A DNA stretch of 5,274 bases from Bacillota bacterium (GTDB taxonomy: Bacteria > Bacillota_E > Sulfobacillia > Sulfobacillales > Sulfobacillaceae): contig JAKAAS010000179.1 of assembly GCA_021802225.1 (NCBI GenBank), positions 1 to 5,274 on the forward strand, written 5' to 3'. The notes below the pieces were generated by a model. The model ran no database searches, had not been told where the DNA came from, and saw only the letters and a program-made list of their open reading frames with translations. The translations under genes and the position numbers were made by a program. Shown here piece by piece: positions 1-5,274 of this stretch (its first letter is position 1; each line of letters opens with the position of its first letter).

Positions 1-1
1 T

Positions 2-898
2 GCTTTTAGAAATGTGATCGACTTGATTCACCAGGCGGTGGAGCTGGTGGCCCATGCGGAGGAACCGGCTGCCATGAACCCTGTGCGGGCGCACTGGATG
101 GCCGAGCAAACGGCAGCAAAGCAGCGCGGGGAGAGTGCCGGGCAGGCAGAGAAAACAGCTTTGTTCCGTGTTTTTGGGAGCAAACCGGGCAGTTACGGGT
201 CAGGCATTCTGCCGGTTTTGCAGCAAGGGCAGTGGCAAAACAGCGATGATTTGGCCCGCGTCTACTTGGCGTGGTCCAGTTACGCCTACAGTCCGGAAGA
301 TTACGGTACTCCGGCGGCCGCGGCATTCCAGAGCCGCATGGCATCGGTTCAGGTCGCCACCAAAAACCAGGATAACCGGGAACACGATATTTTTGACAGC
401 GACGACTACCTCCAGGATCACGGCGGCATGGCTGCTACCATCCGCTCCATTACGGGCGCCATGCCGGAACTGTACTTTGGCGACTCGTCGGATCCAGAGC
501 GGGCCGGGGTCCGCAGTTTTCAGGACGAAGCTTTCCGGGTTTTCCGCAGCCGGGTTGTGAATCCCCGCTGGATTCAGTCGGTGATGCGCCACCAATACAA
601 GGGCGCCTTGGAAATGGCGAATACGATGGACTTTCTCTTTGGGTACGACGCGACGGCCGATCTCCTCGAAGACTGGATGTATGAGCAGGTGGCCCAGTCG
701 TATGTGCTGGATCCAGCCGTGCAGCAGTTTATGAAAAAATCCAACCCGTGGGCGCTGAAGGACATCGCCGAGCGCCTGTTGGAAGCCTGTGACCGTGGCA
801 TGTGGGAAAATCCCGACCCTGACACGCACAGCCAACTGCAAGCCGTCATGCTGGACATTGACAATACTATTGAGGAATGGAGCGATGATCCGAAGTGA
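2..898 (+). CDS. cobN: Cobaltochelatase large subunit CobN, C-terminal part (5' end outside window)
   Basis: This is the C-terminal 298 residues of CobN, the large tetrapyrrole-binding subunit of ATP-dependent cobaltochelatase, which inserts cobalt into hydrogenobyrinic acid a,c-diamide in the cytoplasm. The frame is open from the left edge (first full codon at 2) and ends with TGA. A GTG at 14 is not a credible start, because the family's conserved sequence (FRNVIDLIHQAVEL, then EEP..NPVR.HW) runs through it. Recognisable CobN/ChlH-family motifs are RVFGSKPGSYGSGI (from 167), REHDIFDSDDYLQDHGG (377-427) and a terminal GMWENPD (797-817). The family is about 1,200-1,400 residues, so roughly the last quarter is present. 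Mg-chelatase ChlH/BchH is the alternative; the cobalamin neighbours and the HDIFDSDDYLQDHGG form favour CobN. The stop overlaps the next start by 4 nt (GTGA), matching a chelatase complex made from adjacent genes. Confidence 0.93.
   Translation, partial: AFRNVIDLIHQAVELVAHAEEPAAMNPVRAHWMAEQTAAKQRGESAGQAEKTALFRVFGSKPGSYGSGILPVLQQGQWQNSDDLARVYLAWSSYAYSPEDYGTPAAAAFQSRMASVQVATKNQDNREHDIFDSDDYLQDHGGMAATIRSITGAMPELYFGDSSDPERAGVRSFQDEAFRVFRSRVVNPRWIQSVMRHQYKGALEMANTMDFLFGYDATADLLEDWMYEQVAQSYVLDPAVQQFMKKSNPWALKDIAERLLEACDRGMWENPDPDTHSQLQAVMLDIDNTIEEWSDDPK
879..882 (+). promoter_or_regulatory. Weak ribosome binding site for the ChlID gene
   Basis: GGAG at 879-882 lies 12 nt before the GTG start at 895, which is longer than ideal; GAGGA at 872-876 is further still. 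With the GTGA stop-start overlap, initiation probably depends on ribosomes finishing cobN. An ATG at 885 is in another frame and opens no real gene. Confidence 0.4.
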
Positions 899-2799
899 CC
901 ACAGAGCAGAGGACTCTGCCGCTGGCGGCAATTGTTGGCCAGGAACCGCTGAAAATGGCTCTGGCGCTGAATGCGGTATCTCCCGAGATAGGGGGGGTGC
1001 TGATTAGAGGCGAGAGAGGGAACGCCAAGTCGACCACCGTGCGTGCGTTTTCTCAGGTGCTTCCGGAAATCCCGGTCCGGACAGACTGTGAATACCGGTG
1101 CGACCCGGCAGAGCCGGCAAGCTTCTGCCCTTCTTGCGACATCAGCCGGGACTCATCTGTCGCATGGGTGCGTGCGCCTCTCGTGGACCTGCCTTTAGGC
1201 GCTACCGACGACCGTGTGCTGGGCCATCTGGATTTGGAGCACGTGCTGCAGAGTTCACACAAGCGTTTTGTGCCGGGACTTCTGGCGGCTGCACACCGGG
1301 GAGTGCTGTACATTGACGAAGTCAATCTGCTGGACGACCAGCTGATTGACCTGCTGCTCGATGCCGCCGCGTCTGGCAGGGTGCATGTTGAGCGGGAGGG
1401 CTTCTCGCTCTCCTATCCGTCCCGTTTTGTTCTGGTTGGCACAATGAATCCGGAGGAAGGCGAAATACGCCCGCAGCTGCTAGACCGGTTTGGGCTATCT
1501 GTAGAAATTCGCACACCCCAGGGCGTGGACGAACGCGTCCTCATCGCCGAGCGCCGGCTCGCCTTCAACCGCGATCCCGGGGCCTTCGCCCGGCAGTGGG
1601 CTGCAGCCAACCGCGAGTGGCAGGAGAGGATTACCAAGGCCCAAACGGTGCTTCCGGGTGTGGTGCTGACAGCTGGCGTGCTCCGCTATATCGCGGAAAT
1701 GGCTATAGCCGCACAGGTCGAGGGGGTGCGCGCCGACATTGTCATGGCGCAGGCTTCGCGGGCCCATGCGGCCCTCTCGGGACGCGATTGCGTTACAGAA
1801 GAGGACGTGGATGCCGTACAGGCCATGGCTCTGGACCACCGCCGGCGGGCCCATGCTCCCGTTCCGCCTAATCCCGGGCCCTCATCACAGCCCCGCCCTC
1901 CAAAGTCTTGGCAAGACCAAACTGGGTCGCAAGGTTCACAAGGAAGCGGTGAGAGGCCAGGAAGCCAGTCCGAACGGTCAGTGCAAGCCGCAGACATTCC
2001 CCGGGTGTCCTCTGACTTGATGCATGGGCAGTGGCCCGCTAAGCCAGCAAAAAGCCGTGAGCGGGAGTTCAATGACAAACCGAGACGCCTTGGACAGCCT
2101 GTGAATCCTTTAGGGTGGGGCGCCAGGCGCAATATCCGTGTCCAGGATGGGCAGACCAGCCATGTGCACTGGCCGTCCAGTTTAGCGGGGGCCGCATCCC
2201 GCGCTGGCCAGGCGCCTCTCAGAATCTCAGCGGGCGACCTGTCTTTCCGGCTGGCAAGAAAGCGCGCCAGTGTCGTTTTTGTGTTTGTTCTGGACACGAG
2301 CGCGTCAATGGCCGGAATTAAGCGGCTGGGCAGGGTCAAGGGAGCCGTGATGCAGTCCGCCCGCATGATTTACCGGGCCCGCGCGCGATTTGCGGTGATG
2401 GCATTTGGTCATGGGCGGGCGGCGGCGCTGCTTGCCCCCACTAAGAAAATCGGCCGTTTGGGCGCGGTGCTGAGCCGTCTCCCTGCGGGGGGCAATACCC
2501 CTTTGTGGGATGGGTTGCTGGAAACTGCGCAGCAACTGGACCGCTGGAGGCAGCAGCGTCCGTGGTTTTACCAAGTGGTGCTGGTCACGGACGGGAAGGT
2601 GGCGGGACTGTCGGACAGCGTCCACACCGGGCAGGCCGCGCAGCAGTGCCGCCAGGCCCTGGTCAGATCTCCTGTCATTCTTCATGTGATTGATGCCGAA
2701 TCCAGCCGGATCCCCCAGCCGTGGGCCCAAAGGGTGGCTGCAGCCTTGGATGCGTCCTACCGGACTTTGGACGGCTGGATTCAGGAGGAGTCTTCATGA
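895..2799 (+). CDS. chlID: ChlI-ChlD fusion-type cobaltochelatase subunit (AAA+ ATPase plus VWA domain)
   Basis: This 634-residue protein is the predicted ATPase and scaffold partner of CobN. Residues about 10-320 form a ChlI-like AAA+ module: Walker A GERGNAKS (39-46), Walker B VLYIDE (137-142), sensor 1 region GTMNPEEGE (182-190), arginine-finger-type LLDRFG (195-200) and sensor 2 region GVRAD (277-281). Cysteines 65, 69, 78 and 81 form a C-x3-C-x8-C-x2-C cluster. Residues about 321-400 are a Pro/Gly/Ser/Gln-rich linker. Residues about 458-625 are a VWA domain with an intact MIDAS site: DTSAS (467-471), T535 in GGNTP, and D566 in VTDGK. The length fits the one-gene ChlI/ChlD-like cobaltochelatase family that replaces CobS plus CobT in many cobN genomes. 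The GTG start overlaps the cobN stop by 4 nt; the next in-frame ATG (residue 21) would cut the conserved IVGQE segment. A Mg-chelatase role is possible but unlikely here. Confidence 0.9.
   Translation: MTTEQRTLPLAAIVGQEPLKMALALNAVSPEIGGVLIRGERGNAKSTTVRAFSQVLPEIPVRTDCEYRCDPAEPASFCPSCDISRDSSVAWVRAPLVDLPLGATDDRVLGHLDLEHVLQSSHKRFVPGLLAAAHRGVLYIDEVNLLDDQLIDLLLDAAASGRVHVEREGFSLSYPSRFVLVGTMNPEEGEIRPQLLDRFGLSVEIRTPQGVDERVLIAERRLAFNRDPGAFARQWAAANREWQERITKAQTVLPGVVLTAGVLRYIAEMAIAAQVEGVRADIVMAQASRAHAALSGRDCVTEEDVDAVQAMALDHRRRAHAPVPPNPGPSSQPRPPKSWQDQTGSQGSQGSGERPGSQSERSVQAADIPRVSSDLMHGQWPAKPAKSREREFNDKPRRLGQPVNPLGWGARRNIRVQDGQTSHVHWPSSLAGAASRAGQAPLRISAGDLSFRLARKRASVVFVFVLDTSASMAGIKRLGRVKGAVMQSARMIYRARARFAVMAFGHGRAAALLAPTKKIGRLGAVLSRLPAGGNTPLWDGLLETAQQLDRWRQQRPWFYQVVLVTDGKVAGLSDSVHTGQAAQQCRQALVRSPVILHVIDAESSRIPQPWAQRVAAALDASYRTLDGWIQEESS
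2047..2060 (+). other. Candidate -1 ribosomal frameshift site in the ChlID linker
   Basis: The in-frame codons GCA AAA AGC CGT (A385, K386, S387, R388) contain five A residues at 2049-2053. A -1 slip of the AAA-decoding tRNA at 2050-2052 would re-pair perfectly on AAA at 2049-2051. Reading would continue AAG CCG TGA, stopping at 2058-2060. The product would be 388 residues: the whole AAA+ module plus linker, without the VWA domain. This is not a full X-XXY-YYZ heptamer. I see no strong Shine-Dalgarno-like stimulator upstream and no stable hairpin just downstream, so it is a candidate only. Confidence 0.25.
2783..2790 (+). promoter_or_regulatory. Strong ribosome binding site for cbiC/cobH
   Basis: AGGAGGAG ends 5 nt before the ATG at 2796. 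It selects this start over a GTG at 2721 in the same frame, whose extra residues do not resemble the family. The site lies within the last codons of the chelatase gene. Confidence 0.85.
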
Positions 2800-3422
2800 A
2801 GCCTGATGAAATCTATCAGGAGAGTTTCCGGCTGATCCGCGAGCGTCTCGGGCAGAGCGGAGCGGGTGAGGCCGAGGGGCAGATTGTGGAGCGCATCATT
2901 CACGCCACGGCCGACTGGGATTTTGCCAGCGCCATGCAATTTGACCCGCGTGCAGTCCCTGAGGCCCTCCACGCGCTGACCCGCCAGGCTGCGGTGATAG
3001 GGGATGTGCGGATGGCCTTGGCGGGATTTGACCAGACCCTGATGCAAGAGCTCGGGGTGCGGGCGTGGTGCTATGTTGACGGCAAGACGGCGCAGAGTGA
3101 GGCCCTAGCCGCAGGGGCGACCCGGTCCGCTATGGGGATTCGCCGGGCCGCCGAGATCCACGGCAACGGGGCCGTGGTGGTAGTGGCCAATGCGCCCACG
3201 GCGCTGTTTGAAGTGGTGGCGCAAATTGAACAGGGGTGGCGGCCAGCGGTGGTTGTCGGAGTCCCGGTGGGGTTTGTCATGGCCAAGGAATCGAAAGTGG
3301 CCTTGATCAACAACGGGGTGGTGCCTTATATTGCCAATCCCACCCCGAAAGGGGGAAGCCCAGTGGCGGCTGCGATCGTCAATGCGCTGTTGCGCATGGC
3401 GGCGGGGCGGGGCCCGTGGTAG
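2796..3422 (+). CDS. cobH: Precorrin-8X / cobalt-precorrin-8 methylmutase (CbiC/CobH)
   Basis: This 208-residue enzyme, normal length for the family, is predicted to move the methyl group from C11 to C12 of the late corrin intermediate, giving hydrogenobyrinic acid (CobH) or its cobalt form (CbiC). The N-terminus MKPDEIYQESFRLIRERL is typical. VERIIHATADWDFA (31-44) carries the expected catalytic histidine, H36. Further family signatures are VVVANAPTALFEV (128-140), VVVGVPVGFVMAKESK (152-167) and KGGSPVAAAIVNALL (185-199). The residues before KGGS are TP, where many homologues have GR. The ATG at 2796 overlaps the chelatase TGA (ATGA) and has a strong Shine-Dalgarno site. The end overlaps the next gene by 7 nt. 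The sequence does not show whether the natural substrate carries cobalt; the cobN context favours the metal-free CobH role. Confidence 0.94.
   Translation: MKPDEIYQESFRLIRERLGQSGAGEAEGQIVERIIHATADWDFASAMQFDPRAVPEALHALTRQAAVIGDVRMALAGFDQTLMQELGVRAWCYVDGKTAQSEALAAGATRSAMGIRRAAEIHGNGAVVVVANAPTALFEVVAQIEQGWRPAVVVGVPVGFVMAKESKVALINNGVVPYIANPTPKGGSPVAAAIVNALLRMAAGRGPW
3404..3412 (+). promoter_or_regulatory. Poor ribosome binding region before cobL
   Basis: Only a G-rich run (GGGGCGGGG) precedes the GTG at 3416; there is no AGGAG-like core. A short bulged stem (3413-3418 with 3424-3430) could pair over the start codon. Ribosomes terminating cbiC at 3422 would open it, so initiation is probably coupled to cbiC translation. 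Confidence 0.3.
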
Positions 3423-4639
3423 GCACCGGGGTCAACCCCATCTATGTGCTGGGAGTCCCTCCCCAGGGGCCGTCCGGTATTCAGGAGCGGTGGCAGTCGG
3501 TTCTTGGCCGGGCCGAGTGGATTTATGGCGGGAAGAGGGTGCTCGGCATGCTGCCTGCAGGCCGCAGGACTGTGGAAATCCACTCGCCTCTTGCGGAGCT
3601 GGCGGCGCATCTAGGTGATCACCCCGAGGCATTGAGAGTGGTTCTGGCTACTGGCGATCCCAATTTCTTTGGGATTGCGGAATATCTTTACCGCCATTTC
3701 CCAGTGAATGCGCTAGTGGTGGCGCCAGCGTTGTCGTCCATGCAGGAGGCATTTTCCCGTCTGAAAATGTCTTGGCATGATGCATTCTTTGGAAGCGTGC
3801 ATGGAAGACCGCTGGAGCAGGCGGTTCTATGGGTGGCACGCCATGAAAAGGTAGCCATTTTGACGGACCCCCGGCACAATGCGGCGGCTTTGGCGCAAAC
3901 GCTGACCCGGGCCGGATTTGCGGAATGCGAACTCCATGTATGCCAAAATCTGGGCATGGGTGGGGAAAATATCGCGAAAGGACTGGCGAAGGATCTGCAG
4001 CAGTGTCCTGACGGGGGATTTTCCGTGGTCGTGGTGCGCAATCCCCGTGCCCGGTGGGCGGCATACGGACTGGAAGATACCCAGTTGGAGCGCCGGGACG
4101 ACCAGCCGGGAATGGTTACTAAGAAGTCGGTGCGGGCGGTCAGCATAGCCCAGCTTCACCTTGGTTCGCACAGTGTGCTGTGGGACATTGGCGCTGGAAC
4201 GGGGGCTGTCTCAATCGATGCGTCACGGGTCATCGGCACAGGCGGGGCGGTTTATGCCATCGAAGCGCATCCGCGGGACTATGCCATATTGTGCCGCAAC
4301 CTGCGCCAGCACCAGGCCCCTGTCTACCCGGTTATGGAGAGGGCCCCGGCAGGATTGGACAGCTTGCCGGAACCTGACGCCGCCTTTATAGGAGGATCGG
4401 GCGGACAGCTTGCGTCAATCGTCCGTTATCTGGACACGCGTATGGCGTCCGGAACCCGGATTGTGATGACGGTGGTCCAGTTTGACCATTTGGCGGCGCT
4501 GCCCGGAATTTTTCCGTCCGGATACCGCTGGACCGTGCAAATGGTCAATACAGCGGTAATGGATCCCCTGAACCCTGTCCCGCGTTTTCAGCCGGACAAT
4601 CCGGTGTTTGTGGTGACTGCTATGAAAGGGGTGATGTAA
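3416..4639 (+). CDS. cobL: Fused CbiE-CbiT precorrin C5,15-methyltransferase (decarboxylating), CobL type
   Basis: This 407-residue two-domain SAM-dependent enzyme is predicted to methylate C5 and C15 of the precorrin-6B ring and remove the C12 acetate carboxyl, producing the CbiC/CobH substrate. Residues about 9-225 are CbiE-like: VLGVPPQGPSGI (11-22), ATGDPNFFGIAEYL (78-91) and LSSMQEAFSRLKMSWHDAFF (106-125), followed by HGRP (129-132). Residues about 228-405 are a CbiT Rossmann methyltransferase: MVTKKSVRAVSIAQL (233-247), SAM motif I WDIGAGTGAVSID (256-268), acidic E283 in YAIEAHP, AAFIGGSGG (322-330) and a C-terminal NPVFVVTAMKG. I chose GTG at 3416 because CbiE homology begins about eight residues later and the next GTG (3446) falls inside it. 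The frame is open further upstream to 3236, but that part is a shadow of cbiC. The GxGxxG-type loop is altered to GVPPQG. Confidence 0.9.
   Translation: MVGTGVNPIYVLGVPPQGPSGIQERWQSVLGRAEWIYGGKRVLGMLPAGRRTVEIHSPLAELAAHLGDHPEALRVVLATGDPNFFGIAEYLYRHFPVNALVVAPALSSMQEAFSRLKMSWHDAFFGSVHGRPLEQAVLWVARHEKVAILTDPRHNAAALAQTLTRAGFAECELHVCQNLGMGGENIAKGLAKDLQQCPDGGFSVVVVRNPRARWAAYGLEDTQLERRDDQPGMVTKKSVRAVSIAQLHLGSHSVLWDIGAGTGAVSIDASRVIGTGGAVYAIEAHPRDYAILCRNLRQHQAPVYPVMERAPAGLDSLPEPDAAFIGGSGGQLASIVRYLDTRMASGTRIVMTVVQFDHLAALPGIFPSGYRWTVQMVNTAVMDPLNPVPRFQPDNPVFVVTAMKGVM
4625..4634 (+). promoter_or_regulatory. Ribosome binding site for cobI/cbiL
   Basis: AAAGGGGTGA resembles the AAGGAGGTGA consensus. Its last G-run base (4631) is 7 nt before the ATG at 4639. 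It lies inside the final codons of cobL, whose TAA shares one base with the ATG (TAATG). Confidence 0.7.
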
Positions 4640-5274
4640 TGAGAGAGCAGGGATGTCTTTACGCGGTCGGTGCTGGGCCCGGCAATCCTGAGTGGATGAC
4701 GCTTGAGGCTGACCGCATTCTGCGGCAGGCGCCGGTCATTGCGTTTCCCAAAGGACAGCGGGATCGGCCGGGACGGGCGGAGACGATTATTAAGCGCTAC
4801 CTGACTCCGCACAAGAGGGTGCTCACGTTGGTCTTCCCGATGGTGGGGGATTCCCAGATGCTGAATGCCGCCTGGGACGAGGCCGCCTTGGAAGTGGCTG
4901 CCTGTCTTTCCTCGGGACAGGACGTCGCTTTTGTGACCGAAGGAGATCCCGCCATCTATTCCACTTTTTATTATCTGCAAGATGCCCTTGAACGCATTAT
5001 TCCGGACTTGCACACGGAAATTGTGCCGGGAGTCTCGTCAGTCTTTGCCGCATCCGCCCACCTGCAATCCCCTTTAGTGCTGGGCACCGAGTCGCTGGCC
5101 GTCGTGCCCGCCTCGCAAAATATGGAGGCGGTGGCTCGGGCGCTCGAGCATTTCGATACCGTGGTCATTCTCAAGGTGGCCCGTGTGTTTGACCGCCTGC
5201 TGGCTATTCTGGCTGACCGGAATTTGCTGGACCGCGCGGTGTACGTCGCGAACGTTGGGCGGGTGCGGCAAAGA
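4639..5274 (+). CDS. cobI: Precorrin-2 / cobalt-factor II C20-methyltransferase (CobI/CbiL), 3' end outside window
   Basis: The frame runs 212 codons from ATG to the right edge without a stop. The product belongs to the class III (tetrapyrrole) SAM methyltransferases and is predicted to methylate C20 of precorrin-2 to precorrin-3A. Visible motifs are LYAVGAGPGNPEWMTLEADR (7-26) with the first glycine-rich loop, FPM (66-68), VAFVTEGDPAIYSTFYYL (96-113), IVPGVSSVFAASA (128-140), and VVILK (175-179). FPM and GDPAIYSTF are characteristic of CobI/CbiL within this methyltransferase superfamily, rather than CobJ, CobM or CobA. The family is usually about 230-250 residues, so perhaps 20-40 residues lie beyond the edge. 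The sequence cannot separate CobI (metal-free substrate) from CbiL (cobalt substrate); the cobN neighbour favours CobI. The start overlaps the cobL stop by 1 nt and has a good Shine-Dalgarno site. Confidence 0.92.
   Translation, partial: MREQGCLYAVGAGPGNPEWMTLEADRILRQAPVIAFPKGQRDRPGRAETIIKRYLTPHKRVLTLVFPMVGDSQMLNAAWDEAALEVAACLSSGQDVAFVTEGDPAIYSTFYYLQDALERIIPDLHTEIVPGVSSVFAASAHLQSPLVLGTESLAVVPASQNMEAVARALEHFDTVVILKVARVFDRLLAILADRNLLDRAVYVANVGRVRQR

Noticed and set aside
200..931. A 243-codon open frame on the minus strand opposite cobN
   Set aside because: It lies entirely opposite a conserved coding sequence, its translation resembles no family I know, and GC-rich DNA often opens such antisense frames.
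2035..2065. CCCGCT / AGCGGG stem bracketing the ChlID A-run
   Set aside because: It would put the slip site in the loop rather than just upstream of a stem, so it is not a standard frameshift stimulator; a 6-bp match at this distance can be chance.
1686..2366. A 226-codon open frame on the minus strand opposite the ChlID gene
   Set aside because: It is antisense to conserved AAA+ and VWA sequence and its translation is low-complexity, rich in A, R and S. It is a shadow of codon bias.
2721..2795. Upstream GTG start for cbiC/cobH
   Set aside because: The extra 25 residues lie inside the chelatase gene and do not resemble the family, while ATG 2796 has a strong Shine-Dalgarno site.
3314..3347. 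Perfect 8-bp inverted repeat (CGGGGTGG / CCACCCCG) with an 18-nt loop
   Set aside because: It lies within conserved cbiC codons, has no following T-run and a long loop, so it is neither a terminator nor a convincing regulatory hairpin.
3236..3415. Upstream extension of the cobL frame to a GTG at 3236
   Set aside because: The added 60 residues are Gly/Cys/Ser-rich, unlike CbiE, and are simply cbiC read in another frame.
1..5274. Cobalamin riboswitch, promoter, terminator, tRNA, CRISPR or mobile element
   Set aside because: I found none by eye. The window is continuous coding sequence, and a riboswitch would be expected ahead of the first gene, outside the window.
5238..5274. Possible truncation of CobI
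   Set aside because: The reading frame is simply cut by the window edge; no stop codon or frameshift is seen.

Overview
The window is the interior of a cobalamin (vitamin B12) biosynthesis operon. All genes are on the + strand and there is no intergenic space. In order it holds the C-terminal part of the large cobaltochelatase subunit CobN (cut by the left edge), a fused AAA+/von Willebrand A chelatase subunit of the ChlI-ChlD type, precorrin-8X methylmutase (CbiC/CobH), a fused CbiE-CbiT methyltransferase (the CobL arrangement), and precorrin-2 C20-methyltransferase (CbiL/CobI, cut by the right edge). Every base from position 2 to 5274 belongs to one of these reading frames. No stretch is non-coding, and no RNA gene, mobile element, CRISPR array, terminator or riboswitch is visible. 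The operon promoter and any cobalamin riboswitch would lie upstream of the window.

The genes work on one pathway. CobI/CbiL adds the C20 methyl group to the precorrin-2 macrocycle early on. CbiE and CbiT methylate C5 and C15 and decarboxylate the acetate side chain late in ring modification. CbiC/CobH then moves the C11 methyl to C12, giving (hydrogeno)cobyrinic acid. CobN with the ATPase/VWA subunit inserts cobalt. Finding CobN beside CobI, CobL and CobH, with no cbiD between cbiC and cbiE, points to the late-cobalt-insertion ('aerobic') route. The ring-contraction enzymes that would settle this are outside the window.

All four junctions overlap (4, 4, 7 and 1 nt), so translation is probably coupled. 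Two genes start with GTG and two with ATG, and the Shine-Dalgarno sites of the two ATG genes are good. The DNA looks GC-rich by eye (not counted), with moderately relaxed codon use. Purine-rich Shine-Dalgarno sites, CobN paired with a ChlID-type partner and a fused CbiET would fit a GC-rich Firmicute or an actinobacterium-like lineage. I cannot name the organism.

The most interesting point is the chelatase. CobN is paired with one ChlID fusion, and no separate small ATPase subunit is seen here. The ChlID linker contains a short A-run (GCA AAA AGC) at which a -1 slip would reach a TGA two codons later. That would yield a 388-residue AAA+-only product. Programmed frameshifting of this general kind has been described for chlD genes of cobalamin producers, but the site here is only a candidate.
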